A stretch of DNA of 36,257 bases. Source: Bacteroidota bacterium. Its GTDB lineage: Bacteria; Bacteroidota; Bacteroidia; 2-12-FULL-35-15. The notes beneath the pieces are model-generated. The model did no database searches and was not told the origin of the DNA. It was given only the letters and a program-made list of their open reading frames with translations. Each line of letters opens with the position of its first letter. Within the stretch, counting starts at the first letter, position 1. Position numbers and translations under genes: made by a program. The DNA lies in the NCBI GenBank assembly GCA_947504725.1, contig CANNHN010000017.1:1-36257 (forward strand), read 5' to 3'. Of the stretch, positions 8,846-16,845 are shown one piece after another.

Positions 8846-9541
8846 TTACTCCGTAAACTTATAACCAACACCTCTTATCGAATGAAAGTGTATAGGTTCT
8901 CTTTGATTCTTTTCAAAATATTTTCTAAAGGCAAGAATATAGTTATCGATTGTGCGGGATGATGGATAAGCATCTTTTCCCCAAACAGAATCCAATATTT
9001 CTTCACGAGAAATAACTTCGCCTTTTCGTTCAATCAATAATTTCAAAAGCGCAATTTCTTTTTTACTGATTTCGGTTTTTCCGTTTGTTCCGCGAATTTC
9101 GTAAGTCACAAAGTTTATCGTGTTTTGTCCAAAGGAATAGGATTCAATTGATTTATCAGATTCTTTTTGCGGACTGCCTCTTTTAACTAAAATCTGAATT
9201 CTTAAAAGTAATTCCTCCAAATTGAAGGGCTTGGTTAGGTAATCATCAGCACCCAATTTTAATCCTTGGATTTTATCGGAGCTGGAGCCTTTTGCTGTTA
9301 AAAATAGAACAGGAACGGTAGTGTTTTCCTTACGGATTTGCTCACAAACGTCATATCCGTTCATTTCTGGTAACATTACGTCTAGAATAACGAGGTTAAA
9401 ATTGTCCTTGCGGAACTCTTTCAATGCCTCAATTCCATTGGTAGCAGGAGTCACGTTATACCCTTCCAATTCCAGGTTTAAACGGATGGTTTTTAAGAGG
9501 TTTTCTTCGTCTTCTACTAATAAAATCTGCTTTTTACTCAT
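8846..9541 (-). CDS. OmpR/PhoB-family response regulator
   Basis: A 231-aa two-component response regulator. The receiver domain (residues 1-120) has the acidic pair E10/D11, phosphorylation site D54 (LVILDVMLP), T82 and K104 (TKPF). The C-terminal winged-helix DNA-binding domain ends in the typical IRGVGYKF. I chose the ATG at 9541 because it gives the standard MSKKQILLVEDEE start. A frame extending 7 codons further upstream would include the promoter box at 9549-9556. No histidine kinase lies next to it, so its kinase must be encoded elsewhere. It is divergent from mqnE, 82 bp away. Confidence 0.93.
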   Translation of the reverse strand: MSKKQILLVEDEENLLKTIRLNLELEGYNVTPATNGIEALKEFRKDNFNLVILDVMLPEMNGYDVCEQIRKENTTVPVLFLTAKGSSSDKIQGLKLGADDYLTKPFNLEELLLRIQILVKRGSPQKESDKSIESYSFGQNTINFVTYEIRGTNGKTEISKKEIALLKLLIERKGEVISREEILDSVWGKDAYPSSRTIDNYILAFRKYFEKNQREPIHFHSIRGVGYKFTE

Positions 9542-9548
9542 AACGGCA

Positions 9549-9556
9549 CAAAGATA
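9549..9556 (-). promoter_or_regulatory. -7 box for the response regulator gene
   Basis: Read on the minus strand this is TATCTTTG, an exact TAnnTTTG match, ending only 7 nt before the ATG at 9541. I see no TTG at the proper distance upstream. The spacing implies a leaderless or nearly leaderless transcript. Confidence 0.45.
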
Positions 9557-9575
9557 AAACAAAAACCTCCTATAC

Positions 9576-9606
9576 TTGTTATTAAAGTGTACAAAGCGTA
9601 AATTTG
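9576..9606 (+). promoter_or_regulatory. Predicted Bacteroidota-type promoter for mqnE
   Basis: TTG at 9576-9578, a 20-nt spacer and TAAATTTG at 9599-9606 match the consensus exactly. The ATG of mqnE follows 17 nt later. It drives mqnE and the coupled DinB-like gene. Confidence 0.7.
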
Positions 9607-9623
9607 TGTCCTAAAATACGACT

Positions 9624-10793
9624 ATGTTAGCTCAAGATATTACTTCCCTTTTATTAAATTCCAACCTTTCAAAGGATTTAAAAAACATCACCGAAAAAGT
9701 AATGGCAAACGAACGCATCTCGTTTGATGAAGGTGTGCTTTTGTATGAAAAAGGCGAATTGGGATTTTTGGGAACACTTGCAAATTATATCCGTGAACAG
9801 AAAAACGGAAACAATGTTTATTTCAATAGAAATTTTCATATTGAACCTACAAACATTTGTGTGTTTGATTGTAAATTTTGTTCGTATTCCAGATTATTAA
9901 AAAACAAAGAAGAAGGTTGGGAATTAACGGAAGAGCAAATTTTAGATAAAGTAAGAAGTTACGATGGAAAACCTGTTACCGAAGTTCACATCGTTGGCGG
10001 TGTGCATCCGAAAATGGGTTTGATGTATTTTGCTGAATTAATTAAAAAAATAAAAACCATTCGTCCTGATATACATGTAAAAGCGTTTACTGCTGTGGAG
10101 TTGGATTATATGTGCAGAAAAGCAAAAGTAAGTTATGAAGAAGGATTGAAAATTTTAAAAGATCACGGACAAAATTCGTTGCCTGGTGGTGGAGCAGAAA
10201 TTTTTGATGAAACAATTCGTAAAGAAATCTGTGAAGATAAATGTACTTCTGCACAGTGGTTGGAAATACACGAAACAGCGCATAAGCTAGGAATGCCGTC
10301 AAATGCTACCATGTTGTACGGACACGTGGAAAAATTCGAACATCGAATTGATCACATGAATCGTTTGCGCGATTTACAAGACAAATCAAAAGGCTTCAAT
10401 ACATTTATTCCATTAAAATTCAGAAACGGTGGAAACCAAATGAGTCATATTGCTGAATCAACAGTAATAGAAGATTTACGCAATTATGCTGTGTCGAGAA
10501 TTTATATGGATAATTTCGGACACGTAAAAGCATATTGGCCAATGATTGGAAGAACAACTGCACAATTATCATTAGCATTTGGAGTGGATGATATTGATGG
10601 AACGATTGACGATACAACTCAAATTTATACTATGGCAGGTTCTGAAGAGCAATCGCCAGCATTATCCACACAACAATTGGTTGAATTAATTAAACAAGTC
10701 GGTCGTACTCCAATTGAGCGCGATACGCTTTACAATGTAATTACGGATTATAGTAATTATGATTTTACTAAAGAAGAAGTTTTATCAAATTAA
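9624..10793 (+). CDS. mqnE: Aminofutalosine synthase (radical SAM)
   Basis: A 389-aa radical SAM enzyme of the futalosine pathway of menaquinone synthesis. It adds the adenosyl group to the MqnA product to form aminofutalosine. The 4Fe-4S cysteines are C79, C83 and C86 (CVFDCKFC). The family blocks HIVGGVHP, SLPGGGAEIF and SNATMLYGH are all present. These fit MqnE better than its relative MqnC, though the two are similar. It has its own consensus promoter, and a DinB-like gene follows after 8 bp. None of the other mqn genes is in this window. It indicates that the organism makes menaquinone by the futalosine route rather than the classical Men route. Confidence 0.9.
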   Translation: MLAQDITSLLLNSNLSKDLKNITEKVMANERISFDEGVLLYEKGELGFLGTLANYIREQKNGNNVYFNRNFHIEPTNICVFDCKFCSYSRLLKNKEEGWELTEEQILDKVRSYDGKPVTEVHIVGGVHPKMGLMYFAELIKKIKTIRPDIHVKAFTAVELDYMCRKAKVSYEEGLKILKDHGQNSLPGGGAEIFDETIRKEICEDKCTSAQWLEIHETAHKLGMPSNATMLYGHVEKFEHRIDHMNRLRDLQDKSKGFNTFIPLKFRNGGNQMSHIAESTVIEDLRNYAVSRIYMDNFGHVKAYWPMIGRTTAQLSLAFGVDDIDGTIDDTTQIYTMAGSEEQSPALSTQQLVELIKQVGRTPIERDTLYNVITDYSNYDFTKEEVLSN

Positions 10794-10801
10794 AACACCA
10801 A

Positions 10802-11299
10802 ATGAATAAAGAACAATTATTAAGCAGTATAGAAAGAGAAATTATTCTTTTGAAAAGATTGATTCCATTAATCGAGGAAAAAGATTTGAATTTTCGTCCA
10901 GCAGAAAAAATGCGTTCTACGTATGAGTTGATGCAGTACTTGTCTGGAGTAGGTGGGTTTGTTTTTAGATGGTTGATCAAAAATGATGTTACTCCTGATG
11001 ATAGAAAAATAATAGCAGATTATAGAGCGACTTTAACACTTGAAAATTTTTCTCAACGATTGGATGATGATTTTGAACTTATGAAAGTTTATATGAATAA
11101 TCTTTCTGAAGAAGATTTGCATTCAATGGAGGTAGAGCTACCATGGAAAGAGAAAATGTTTTTGGGACAAGCGATTATCAATGCACCTGTGAAATGGTTA
11201 GCGACCTATCGTATGCAATTATTCATGAATTTAAAAATGAATGGGCATTCTGAATTAGCTACCAAAGACGCTTGGGTGTTTTCACCAGCAGAAAACTAA
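10802..11299 (+). CDS. DinB-like four-helix protein
   Basis: A 165-aa protein that fits the DinB/YfiT-like four-helix bundle superfamily, judging by length, helical pattern and the N-terminal EREIILLKRLIPLI...LNFRP segment. Many members bind a metal through three His; that set is not obvious here, so it may be a degenerate member. It starts 8 bp after mqnE and ends just before a terminator, so the two form one transcript. A link with menaquinone synthesis is suggested only by this position. Confidence 0.7.
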   Translation: MNKEQLLSSIEREIILLKRLIPLIEEKDLNFRPAEKMRSTYELMQYLSGVGGFVFRWLIKNDVTPDDRKIIADYRATLTLENFSQRLDDDFELMKVYMNNLSEEDLHSMEVELPWKEKMFLGQAIINAPVKWLATYRMQLFMNLKMNGHSELATKDAWVFSPAEN

Positions 11300-11320
11300 A
11301 TTTTGAAATTGTTTAAATAA

Positions 11321-11354
11321 AAAAAACGCTCCGTAACTTACGAAGCGTTTTTTC
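11321..11354. terminator. Bidirectional terminator between mqnE operon and pntB
   Basis: A ten-base stem (AACGCTCCGT with ACGAAGCGTT, one mismatched pair) is flanked by A on the left and a run of T on the right. It lies between convergent gene ends at 11299 and 11388, so it can serve both transcripts. Confidence 0.8.
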
Positions 11355-11358
11355 TAAT

Positions 11359-11386
11359 ATCTAAAATCTAATATCTCACATCTAAG
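11359..11386. repeat. Tandem heptamer repeat (4 x 7 nt)
   Basis: Four perfect-length 7-nt units in a row: ATCTAAA, ATCTAAT, ATCTCAC, ATCTAAG. They lie between the terminator and the pntB stop codon. A related array with the same period is at 29936-29977. Confidence 0.7.
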
Positions 11387-11387
11387 A

Positions 11388-12794
11388 TTACGCTTTCAAA
11401 AATCCTAACAACTTCTCTACACTCACTTTTGCATCACCATATAACATTTCTGAATTTTGTTTATAGAACAAAGGATTGTCTTCCCCTGAATAACCAGCTG
11501 ACATAGAACGTTTCATGATGATTACTCTTTCTGCTTTCCATACTTCAATTACTGGCATTCCATAAATAGAACTTGCAGGATCATCTTGTGCACTTGGATT
11601 TACAACATCGTTTGCTCCAATTACCATTACAACATCTGTGCTTGGCATATCTTCATTAATCTCGTCCATTTCCAAAACAATATCGTAAGGAACATTTGCT
11701 TCCGCTAACAATACATTCATGTGTCCTGGTAAACGACCAGCAACAGGGTGAATAGCGAAGCGTACATTTTTTCCTGCCTTGCGTAATGTTTGAACCATTT
11801 CGTAAATTGGGTATTGTGCTTTTGCAACAGCCATTCCATAACCAGGAACAATAACAACTGATCTTGCTTCTTTTAATAATGTAGCAACTTCTTCGTGAAC
11901 TAAAGATGTTACTTCTCCTTCAATAGCTTTTTTCTCACCACCTTGTGATGATGAGGCAGTTGCGTTCGCGAAAATTACAGCAAAGAAAGAACGGTTCATA
12001 GCGTGACACATGTGCATCGAAAGAATTGCTCCGGAACTTCCAACAAGTGCTCCTGTTACAATTAATAAATCGTTTCCTAACATAAATCCTGCTGCAGATG
12101 CTGCCCAACCAGAATAAGAGTTCAACATAGAAACAACTACCGGCATGTCTCCGCCACCAATTGCCATTACCAATACAATTCCAATGTAAGATGCAATTCC
12201 TGTCATAATCAATAATGGAAGCATTCCATCTGTTCCATGTGCTTTACAGAAAAATACTCCTAAAACAGTACATGCAATCATTAAAATAATGTTCATCATT
12301 TGAAGTCCTTTAAATGCCCAAGGTTTAGAAGGAATCTTTCCATCTAATTTTCCCCAAGCAACAATAGAACCTGTGAAGGTAATTGCACCAATAAAAATTC
12401 CAATAAAAACCTCCACCAAATGGATCATGTGTGCTGCTCCAGTCATTGTTTGTGTTTCAGGATCCAAGTAAGAACCGAAACCAACTAATACTGCTGCCAT
12501 TCCCACAAAACTATGAAGGATTGCTACTAACTGAGGCATGGAAGTCATTTCCACTTTACGTGCGACCATGATACCAATTAAAGAAGCAACGGCAATCGCT
12601 CCTATGATATATACATGTCCTTCAACACCTTGACCTAAAACGGTAGCGATGATTGCTATAACCATACCCACAATTCCGTAAATTACTCCACGTTTTGCAG
12701 ATTCTTGAGAGGCTAATCCTCCTAAACTTAAAATGAACAGGATACTTGCAAATAAATATGCTGCTGTTTGAATTTCTTTTGCTATTTCAATCAT
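11388..12794 (-). CDS. pntB: NAD(P) transhydrogenase subunit beta
   Basis: A 468-aa membrane subunit of the proton-translocating transhydrogenase, which uses the proton gradient to move hydride from NADH to NADP+. The N-terminal ~270 residues contain about nine membrane helices. The C-terminal domain III binds NADP(H): [28 protein letters not shown] and [13 protein letters not shown] are its signature segments. Length and motifs are complete. It follows pntA in the same direction after 103 bp. A purine-rich AAAAGGGAG lies upstream of the ATG and may act as a ribosome site. Confidence 0.96.
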   Translation of the reverse strand: MIEIAKEIQTAAYLFASILFILSLGGLASQESAKRGVIYGIVGMVIAIIATVLGQGVEGHVYIIGAIAVASLIGIMVARKVEMTSMPQLVAILHSFVGMAAVLVGFGSYLDPETQTMTGAAHMIHLVEVFIGIFIGAITFTGSIVAWGKLDGKIPSKPWAFKGLQMMNIILMIACTVLGVFFCKAHGTDGMLPLLIMTGIASYIGIVLVMAIGGGDMPVVVSMLNSYSGWAASAAGFMLGNDLLIVTGALVGSSGAILSMHMCHAMNRSFFAVIFANATASSSQGGEKKAIEGEVTSLVHEEVATLLKEARSVVIVPGYGMAVAKAQYPIYEMVQTLRKAGKNVRFAIHPVAGRLPGHMNVLLAEANVPYDIVLEMDEINEDMPSTDVVMVIGANDVVNPSAQDDPASSIYGMPVIEVWKAERVIIMKRSMSAGYSGEDNPLFYKQNSEMLYGDAKVSVEKLLGFLKA

Positions 12795-12897
12795 AATTTA
12801 ACTCCCTTTTAATTTTTAAAATTTTGTGTCGTTGAAGCTTCGCTTTCTTTTTTTATATATTATCAATCATATCCGCCCGAGCGGAAAAGAGTTGAAT

Positions 12898-14442
12898 CTA
12901 TTTTTTAAACATTTTCAACATACGGTGTGTCACCATAAATCCTCCAACAATATTAATGCTGGCGATTAAAATTGCAACTACTGCTATTATAGTAACGGGA
13001 TTTTTAATGTCACCTGTTGTTTGTAATAAACCTCCTACAACGATAATTCCGCTGATAGCATTTGTTACAGCCATTAATGGTGTATGCAACGCATGTGCAA
13101 CATTGGTGATCAATTGCCAACCAACAAAAATTGATAATACAAACACTGTGAAATGCTGAATGAAGTCGCTTGGAGCATATTTACCTACTAGTAACAACAT
13201 GCCACCAACTATTGATAAAGTAATAACCATTGAAGTGGTTGCTTTTTTTGCAGCTGCTTCATTTGTTGCTTTTGTTTCTGCTTCTGTTGGTGGAACTACT
13301 TTTGCTTTTCCACCAGCAGTTGGACTAACAGGAAGTGGTGCAGGAGGCCAATTGATTTTTCCATTATAAGTTACCATTGCTCTTGACACAACAGCATCTT
13401 CCATATCAATTTTCCATTTTTCTGCTTTCCCCATGTCATCTAATAAGTGACATAAGTTATTTCCGTAAAGTTGTGATGCTTGACTAGGTAATTGACTTAA
13501 TTTACCAACCATTACAACACCATTATCGGTTGTGTAAACTTCTCCGTTTTTTGTAAGAGCACAGTTACCACCAGTTGATGCAGCTAAATCCACAATTACC
13601 GAACCTGGTTTCATGGCAGCTACGTGATAATCCATCCATAATTTAGGAGCTGGTCTTCCTGGAATTTGTGCGGTTGTAATTACAATATCAACTTCTTTTG
13701 CTTGTTCTAAAAATAATTTCATCTCTGCTTCAATAAAAGCAGGACTCATTTCTTTTGAGTACCCTGATGATGTAGCACCATCTTCTTCAATTTCTACGGT
13801 AAGAAATGTAGCACCCATCGATTCGATTTGTTCTGCTACTTCTTTACGTGTATCAAAAGCTCTAACAATTGCACCTAATGAATTGGCAGCTCCGATAGCA
13901 GCTAAACCAGCCACACCAGCACCAATTACCAATACTTTTGCTGGTTCTACTTTACCAGCTGCTGTAATTTGTCCGTTTAAAAATCTTCCGAAATTATATG
14001 AACCTTCAATTACTGCTCTGTATCCTGCAATGTTTGCCATCGATGACAAAACATCCATTTTTTGTGCTCTGGAAATACGAGGAATCGCATCCATTGCAAC
14101 TGCATTTACTTTTTTATCAGCTAATTTTTGAAGCAACGGTTGGTTTTGTGCAGGCCACAAGTAACTAAGCATAACCAAGCCTTCTTTCATCATGTCAATC
14201 TCTTCCATTGAAGGCTCTTTCACCTTTAATACAATATCGGATTTGCCATAGATATCAGCAGCAGTAGGAACTATTATAGCTCCAGCTTCTTCAAATTCTT
14301 TATCTGAAAAATTTGCTTTTACTCCTGCACCTTTTTGAATATAAACTTCAAATCCTTGCTTTTGCAATCGTTTGACAGTTTTGGGAGTTGCAGCAACTCT
14401 TAACTCGCTTGGAAAAATTTCCGATGGAATACCTACCTTCAT
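12898..14442 (-). CDS. pntA: NAD(P) transhydrogenase subunit alpha
   Basis: A 514-aa subunit. Residues ~1-380 are the NAD(H)-binding domain I, related to alanine dehydrogenase, with the Rossmann segment VIGAGVAGLAA and the RAFDTR strand end. A Pro/Ala-rich linker follows. The last ~110 residues hold four membrane helices of domain II. In some bacteria these are split into two genes (alpha-1 and alpha-2); here they are fused, as in E. coli. Together with PntB it supplies NADPH. It has its own promoter (14495-14525) and is first in the pntA-pntB transcript. Confidence 0.96.
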   Translation of the reverse strand: MKVGIPSEIFPSELRVAATPKTVKRLQKQGFEVYIQKGAGVKANFSDKEFEEAGAIIVPTAADIYGKSDIVLKVKEPSMEEIDMMKEGLVMLSYLWPAQNQPLLQKLADKKVNAVAMDAIPRISRAQKMDVLSSMANIAGYRAVIEGSYNFGRFLNGQITAAGKVEPAKVLVIGAGVAGLAAIGAANSLGAIVRAFDTRKEVAEQIESMGATFLTVEIEEDGATSSGYSKEMSPAFIEAEMKLFLEQAKEVDIVITTAQIPGRPAPKLWMDYHVAAMKPGSVIVDLAASTGGNCALTKNGEVYTTDNGVVMVGKLSQLPSQASQLYGNNLCHLLDDMGKAEKWKIDMEDAVVSRAMVTYNGKINWPPAPLPVSPTAGGKAKVVPPTEAETKATNEAAAKKATTSMVITLSIVGGMLLLVGKYAPSDFIQHFTVFVLSIFVGWQLITNVAHALHTPLMAVTNAISGIIVVGGLLQTTGDIKNPVTIIAVVAILIASINIVGGFMVTHRMLKMFKK

Positions 14443-14494
14443 AATTGAACTTTATTAATTGTACTAGTTTTTTGAGTAACGAAATTTTGTGTCC

Positions 14495-14525
14495 CGAAAG
14501 TAAGAAAATATTGATAAGTATCCAA
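14495..14525 (-). promoter_or_regulatory. Predicted promoter for pntAB
   Basis: On the minus strand: TTG (14525-14523), a 20-nt spacer and TACTTTCG (14502-14495). The box differs by one base from TAnnTTTG. The ATG is at 14442, giving a leader of about 45 nt. Confidence 0.55.
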
Positions 14526-14590
14526 AAAATCGGGAATTCCTTGCTTAATGCTCTGAATTTCAATGTAAACCAATGAGGCGCTAACCTTTT

Positions 14591-14718
14591 TTTAGCCGCA
14601 GATTCGCAGATTATTCTGTGTGTTTTAATTTTGGCAGATTCTACATGCAGAATCTGCAATTGCTTTAGCAATTAATCAGCTTAAATTTTATTTTTTAATC
14701 TGCGAATCTGCGGCTAAA
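14591..14718. repeat. Inverted-repeat element with nested hairpins
   Basis: Perfect 23-bp arms (14591-14613 and 14696-14718; core AGCCGCAGATTCGCAGATTA) enclose 82 nt. Inside are a perfect 9-bp hairpin GCAGATTCT/AGAATCTGC (14634-14642 with 14649-14657) and a 6-bp hairpin AATTGC/GCAATT (14658-14673). The inner stem repeats the GCAGATT motif of the arms. The right arm contains the stop codon of the GDPD gene. The rest of the 271-bp gap holds only the pntA promoter. Confidence 0.85.
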
Positions 14719-15601
14719 AATGAGAAACGCTTTGCTTTAGTTTAACGGCACTATTCGGATAATCCGTTATAATTCCATCAACTCCTAAATCAATAAACTT
14801 GCTCATTTCCTTTTCGGAATTCACTGTCCACACAATTACTTTGCATCCCAATTTATGAGCTTGCTCAATGGTTTTTGCTTTGCAAATTTTACTAGCAGGA
14901 TTATAACTATAAGGGGTGAATCCTAATTTTCCAATGTTGAGTTTTACGGATGTGAAATTAGCAACGAGTAATCCAATTTTTAAATCAGGGTTTAGTTTAT
15001 GTATTTCCTTTAAACATCTCACATCAAAACTTTGGATAATGACGCGTTCGTTAATTGAATATTTATTAATCACTTTATAAATAAGTGCGGAAGTAATTTT
15101 TGTATCAAAATGATATTTCCCATCTCCGAATTTATTGTTCTTTATTTCTATGTTGTATTTAATAGGAGGAAGATTGTTTTCTTTTCCATATGCTTCCATA
15201 GTTTCTATCACTTCTGATAACAAGGGTTTGTATTCATCTGATTTTACTTGTTGTGGAAATTTTTTATTCCCTCTTTTACCGCAATCGTATTTTTTAATTT
15301 CAGAATAATTTAATTTATGTAGATTTTTTTTAGTTCTTTTTGTAATTGCTTTCCCTTCCGGAGATTTGCAAGTGTTAGGATTAAACCAAGGTTCATGAGA
15401 AACGACTACTTGGGAATCTTTCGTGATTACTACATCCAACTCTAAATAATCAACTCCAAGTTTTGATGCTTGTTTAAATGCTGTTAATGTGTTTTCAGGG
15501 AAGAGTCCGCGAAATCCACGGTGACCATGTACTTCAATCTTCTTTTGTGAAAATGAAACTGAGTTTATGAAAAGAAATAAAATGAGGAGTAATTGTTTCA
15601 T
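14714..15601 (-). CDS. Secreted glycerophosphodiester phosphodiesterase
   Basis: A 295-aa GDPD-family enzyme, which splits glycerophosphodiesters into glycerol-3-phosphate and an alcohol. A signal peptide (residues 1-19, ending VSFSQ) points to the periplasm. The catalytic set is visible: H27 and R28 (GHRGF), E54 and D56 (LELDVV), and H69 (SHEPW). The TIM-barrel end motif IITDYPN is near the C-terminus. The stop codon lies inside the right arm of the repeat at 14591-14718, so the last residue or two may have been changed by it. It is divergent from the GDSL hydrolase gene. Confidence 0.93.
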   Translation of the reverse strand: MKQLLLILFLFINSVSFSQKKIEVHGHRGFRGLFPENTLTAFKQASKLGVDYLELDVVITKDSQVVVSHEPWFNPNTCKSPEGKAITKRTKKNLHKLNYSEIKKYDCGKRGNKKFPQQVKSDEYKPLLSEVIETMEAYGKENNLPPIKYNIEIKNNKFGDGKYHFDTKITSALIYKVINKYSINERVIIQSFDVRCLKEIHKLNPDLKIGLLVANFTSVKLNIGKLGFTPYSYNPASKICKAKTIEQAHKLGCKVIVWTVNSEKEMSKFIDLGVDGIITDYPNSAVKLKQSVSHF

Positions 15602-15608
15602 CAGTTTA

Positions 15609-15616
15609 CGAAAGTA
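15609..15616 (-). promoter_or_regulatory. Possible -7 box for the GDPD gene
   Basis: Minus-strand TACTTTCG, the same octamer as in the pntA promoter, ends 7 nt before the ATG at 15601. No matching TTG is seen upstream. If used, the transcript would be nearly leaderless. Confidence 0.35.
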
Positions 15617-15665
15617 CTAAAATCTTAATGCATTGTTTTGTCGTATATTTATAAAAACATTCTCA

Positions 15666-16325
15666 ATGAACAAGTTGCTTCTTTTTGTACTAATGAGTTT
15701 AAATCTTTCGATGATGTCGCAAACTCCTATACGTTATGTCGCGCTAGGCGATTCTTATACTATTTGTACTGGAGCAACTGAGGCACAATCTTGGCCAGTT
15801 TTACTAAGCAAACATCTGAAAGAAAACAAGGTCAATATCGAGCTTATTGCAAATCCTTCACAAAATGGTTGGACTTCTCAAAATTTAATCGACCGAGAAC
15901 TTCCCATATTTGATAAATCAAAAGCAACTTTTGTTACCTTATTGATTGGCGTTAACGATTGGGTGCAAGGTGTTGATGCAAAAACATTTTCGAAAAATCT
16001 CATCAAAATTATTGACCATATTCAAGCTCAACTTCCTGATAAAAGCAAGCTCATTTTAATTACGATACCTGATTTTGGAGTAACATCTACAGGGGCAAGA
16101 TATAGTGGTGGTAGAGATATTTCGAAAGGAATTGCGGAATTCAATAAAATTATTTTAGATGAAGCTAAAAAAAGAAATTTAAAAACTGTTGATGTTTTTG
16201 AAAAATCAAAAGAAATGGGAAAAGATAGTACCTTAGTTGCACCAGATGGTTTGCATCCTTCCGCAAAGGAATATGCAATCTGGGAAACATTAATTTATCC
16301 TGTTGCATTTCAATTATTAAAATAA
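15666..16325 (+). CDS. Secreted SGNH/GDSL-family hydrolase
   Basis: A 219-aa esterase or lipase-like enzyme. From the ATG at 15666 it begins with a clean signal peptide (MNKLLLFVLMSLNL...). A frame starting 33 nt earlier adds 11 residues that spoil it, so I chose 15666. SGNH blocks: GDSY with nucleophile S30, GVND in block III, and DGLHPSAKEY in block V with the catalytic Asp and His. The substrate cannot be told from the sequence. Its stop overlaps by one base the ATG of the YkgJ-like gene, so the two are cotranslated. Confidence 0.9.
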   Translation: MNKLLLFVLMSLNLSMMSQTPIRYVALGDSYTICTGATEAQSWPVLLSKHLKENKVNIELIANPSQNGWTSQNLIDRELPIFDKSKATFVTLLIGVNDWVQGVDAKTFSKNLIKIIDHIQAQLPDKSKLILITIPDFGVTSTGARYSGGRDISKGIAEFNKIILDEAKKRNLKTVDVFEKSKEMGKDSTLVAPDGLHPSAKEYAIWETLIYPVAFQLLK

Positions 16326-16810
16326 TGGACTTATCAAAACTTCCCAATCAAGCAAGGCTAGCAGAAACAAACACAAAAAAATTGTTTGAGGTTTTAAAAA
16401 GAAAAAAACCAAACAACTTAGATGATGTTGTTCATCAATTGCACGATGAAGCTTTTGAGAAAATCGATTGTATGAAATGTGCGAATTGCTGTAAAACTAC
16501 TAGCCCAATTTTTAACGATAGAGATATTGATAGGATCTCAAGACGACTGAGATTTAAACCTTCCGATTTTATTTCAAAATATCTTCACAAAGATGAAGAT
16601 GGTGATTATGTTTTGAATGAAGCGCCTTGTACTTTTTTAGATTCCGAAAATTACTGCTTGATATACGAAGATCGACCTGCTGCATGCCGTGAATATCCAC
16701 ACACGAACAGAAAGCGCTTTTATCAATTGCTCGATTTAACGATTAAAAATACTTATATCTGTCCTGCTGCATTTGAAATAGTAGAACAGATGAAAAAGAA
16801 GTTGAAATAG
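16325..16810 (+). CDS. YkgJ-family cysteine cluster protein
   Basis: A 161-aa protein of the YkgJ (CxxCxxCC) family, which probably binds zinc or an iron-sulphur cluster. The pattern is CMKCANCC near residue 50, then a Cys in APCTF, one in NYCLIYEDRPAACREYP (two cysteines in the typical C-x8-C spacing), and YICP near the end. The biochemical role of the family is unsettled. It is coupled to the GDSL hydrolase by a one-base overlap (taATG), but I see no functional reason for the pairing. Confidence 0.85.
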   Translation: MDLSKLPNQARLAETNTKKLFEVLKRKKPNNLDDVVHQLHDEAFEKIDCMKCANCCKTTSPIFNDRDIDRISRRLRFKPSDFISKYLHKDEDGDYVLNEAPCTFLDSENYCLIYEDRPAACREYPHTNRKRFYQLLDLTIKNTYICPAAFEIVEQMKKKLK

Positions 16811-16813
16811 TAT

Positions 16814-16821
16814 TATATTTG
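16814..16821 (+). promoter_or_regulatory. -7 box for the T9SS cargo gene
   Basis: TATATTTG is an exact TAnnTTTG match, 24 nt before the ATG at 16846. No TTG is found 19-21 nt upstream, so the promoter may be weak or need help. Confidence 0.4.
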
Positions 16822-16845
16822 ATTACCTAAAAAACTACCAATTCC

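Noticed and set aside
12877-12892. Small palindrome TCCGC-CCGA-GCGGA between pntA and pntB as a terminator
   Set aside because: The stem is only five pairs with no T run in the direction of transcription, and pntB needs read-through.
14348-14671. 107-codon minus-strand open frame upstream of pntA
   Set aside because: It overlaps the pntA start in another frame, covers the pntA promoter and runs into the repeat at 14591. Its translation shows no domain or sensible composition.
15633-15665. Earlier start for the GDSL hydrolase
   Set aside because: The extra 11 residues would precede and disrupt a good signal peptide that begins at 15666.
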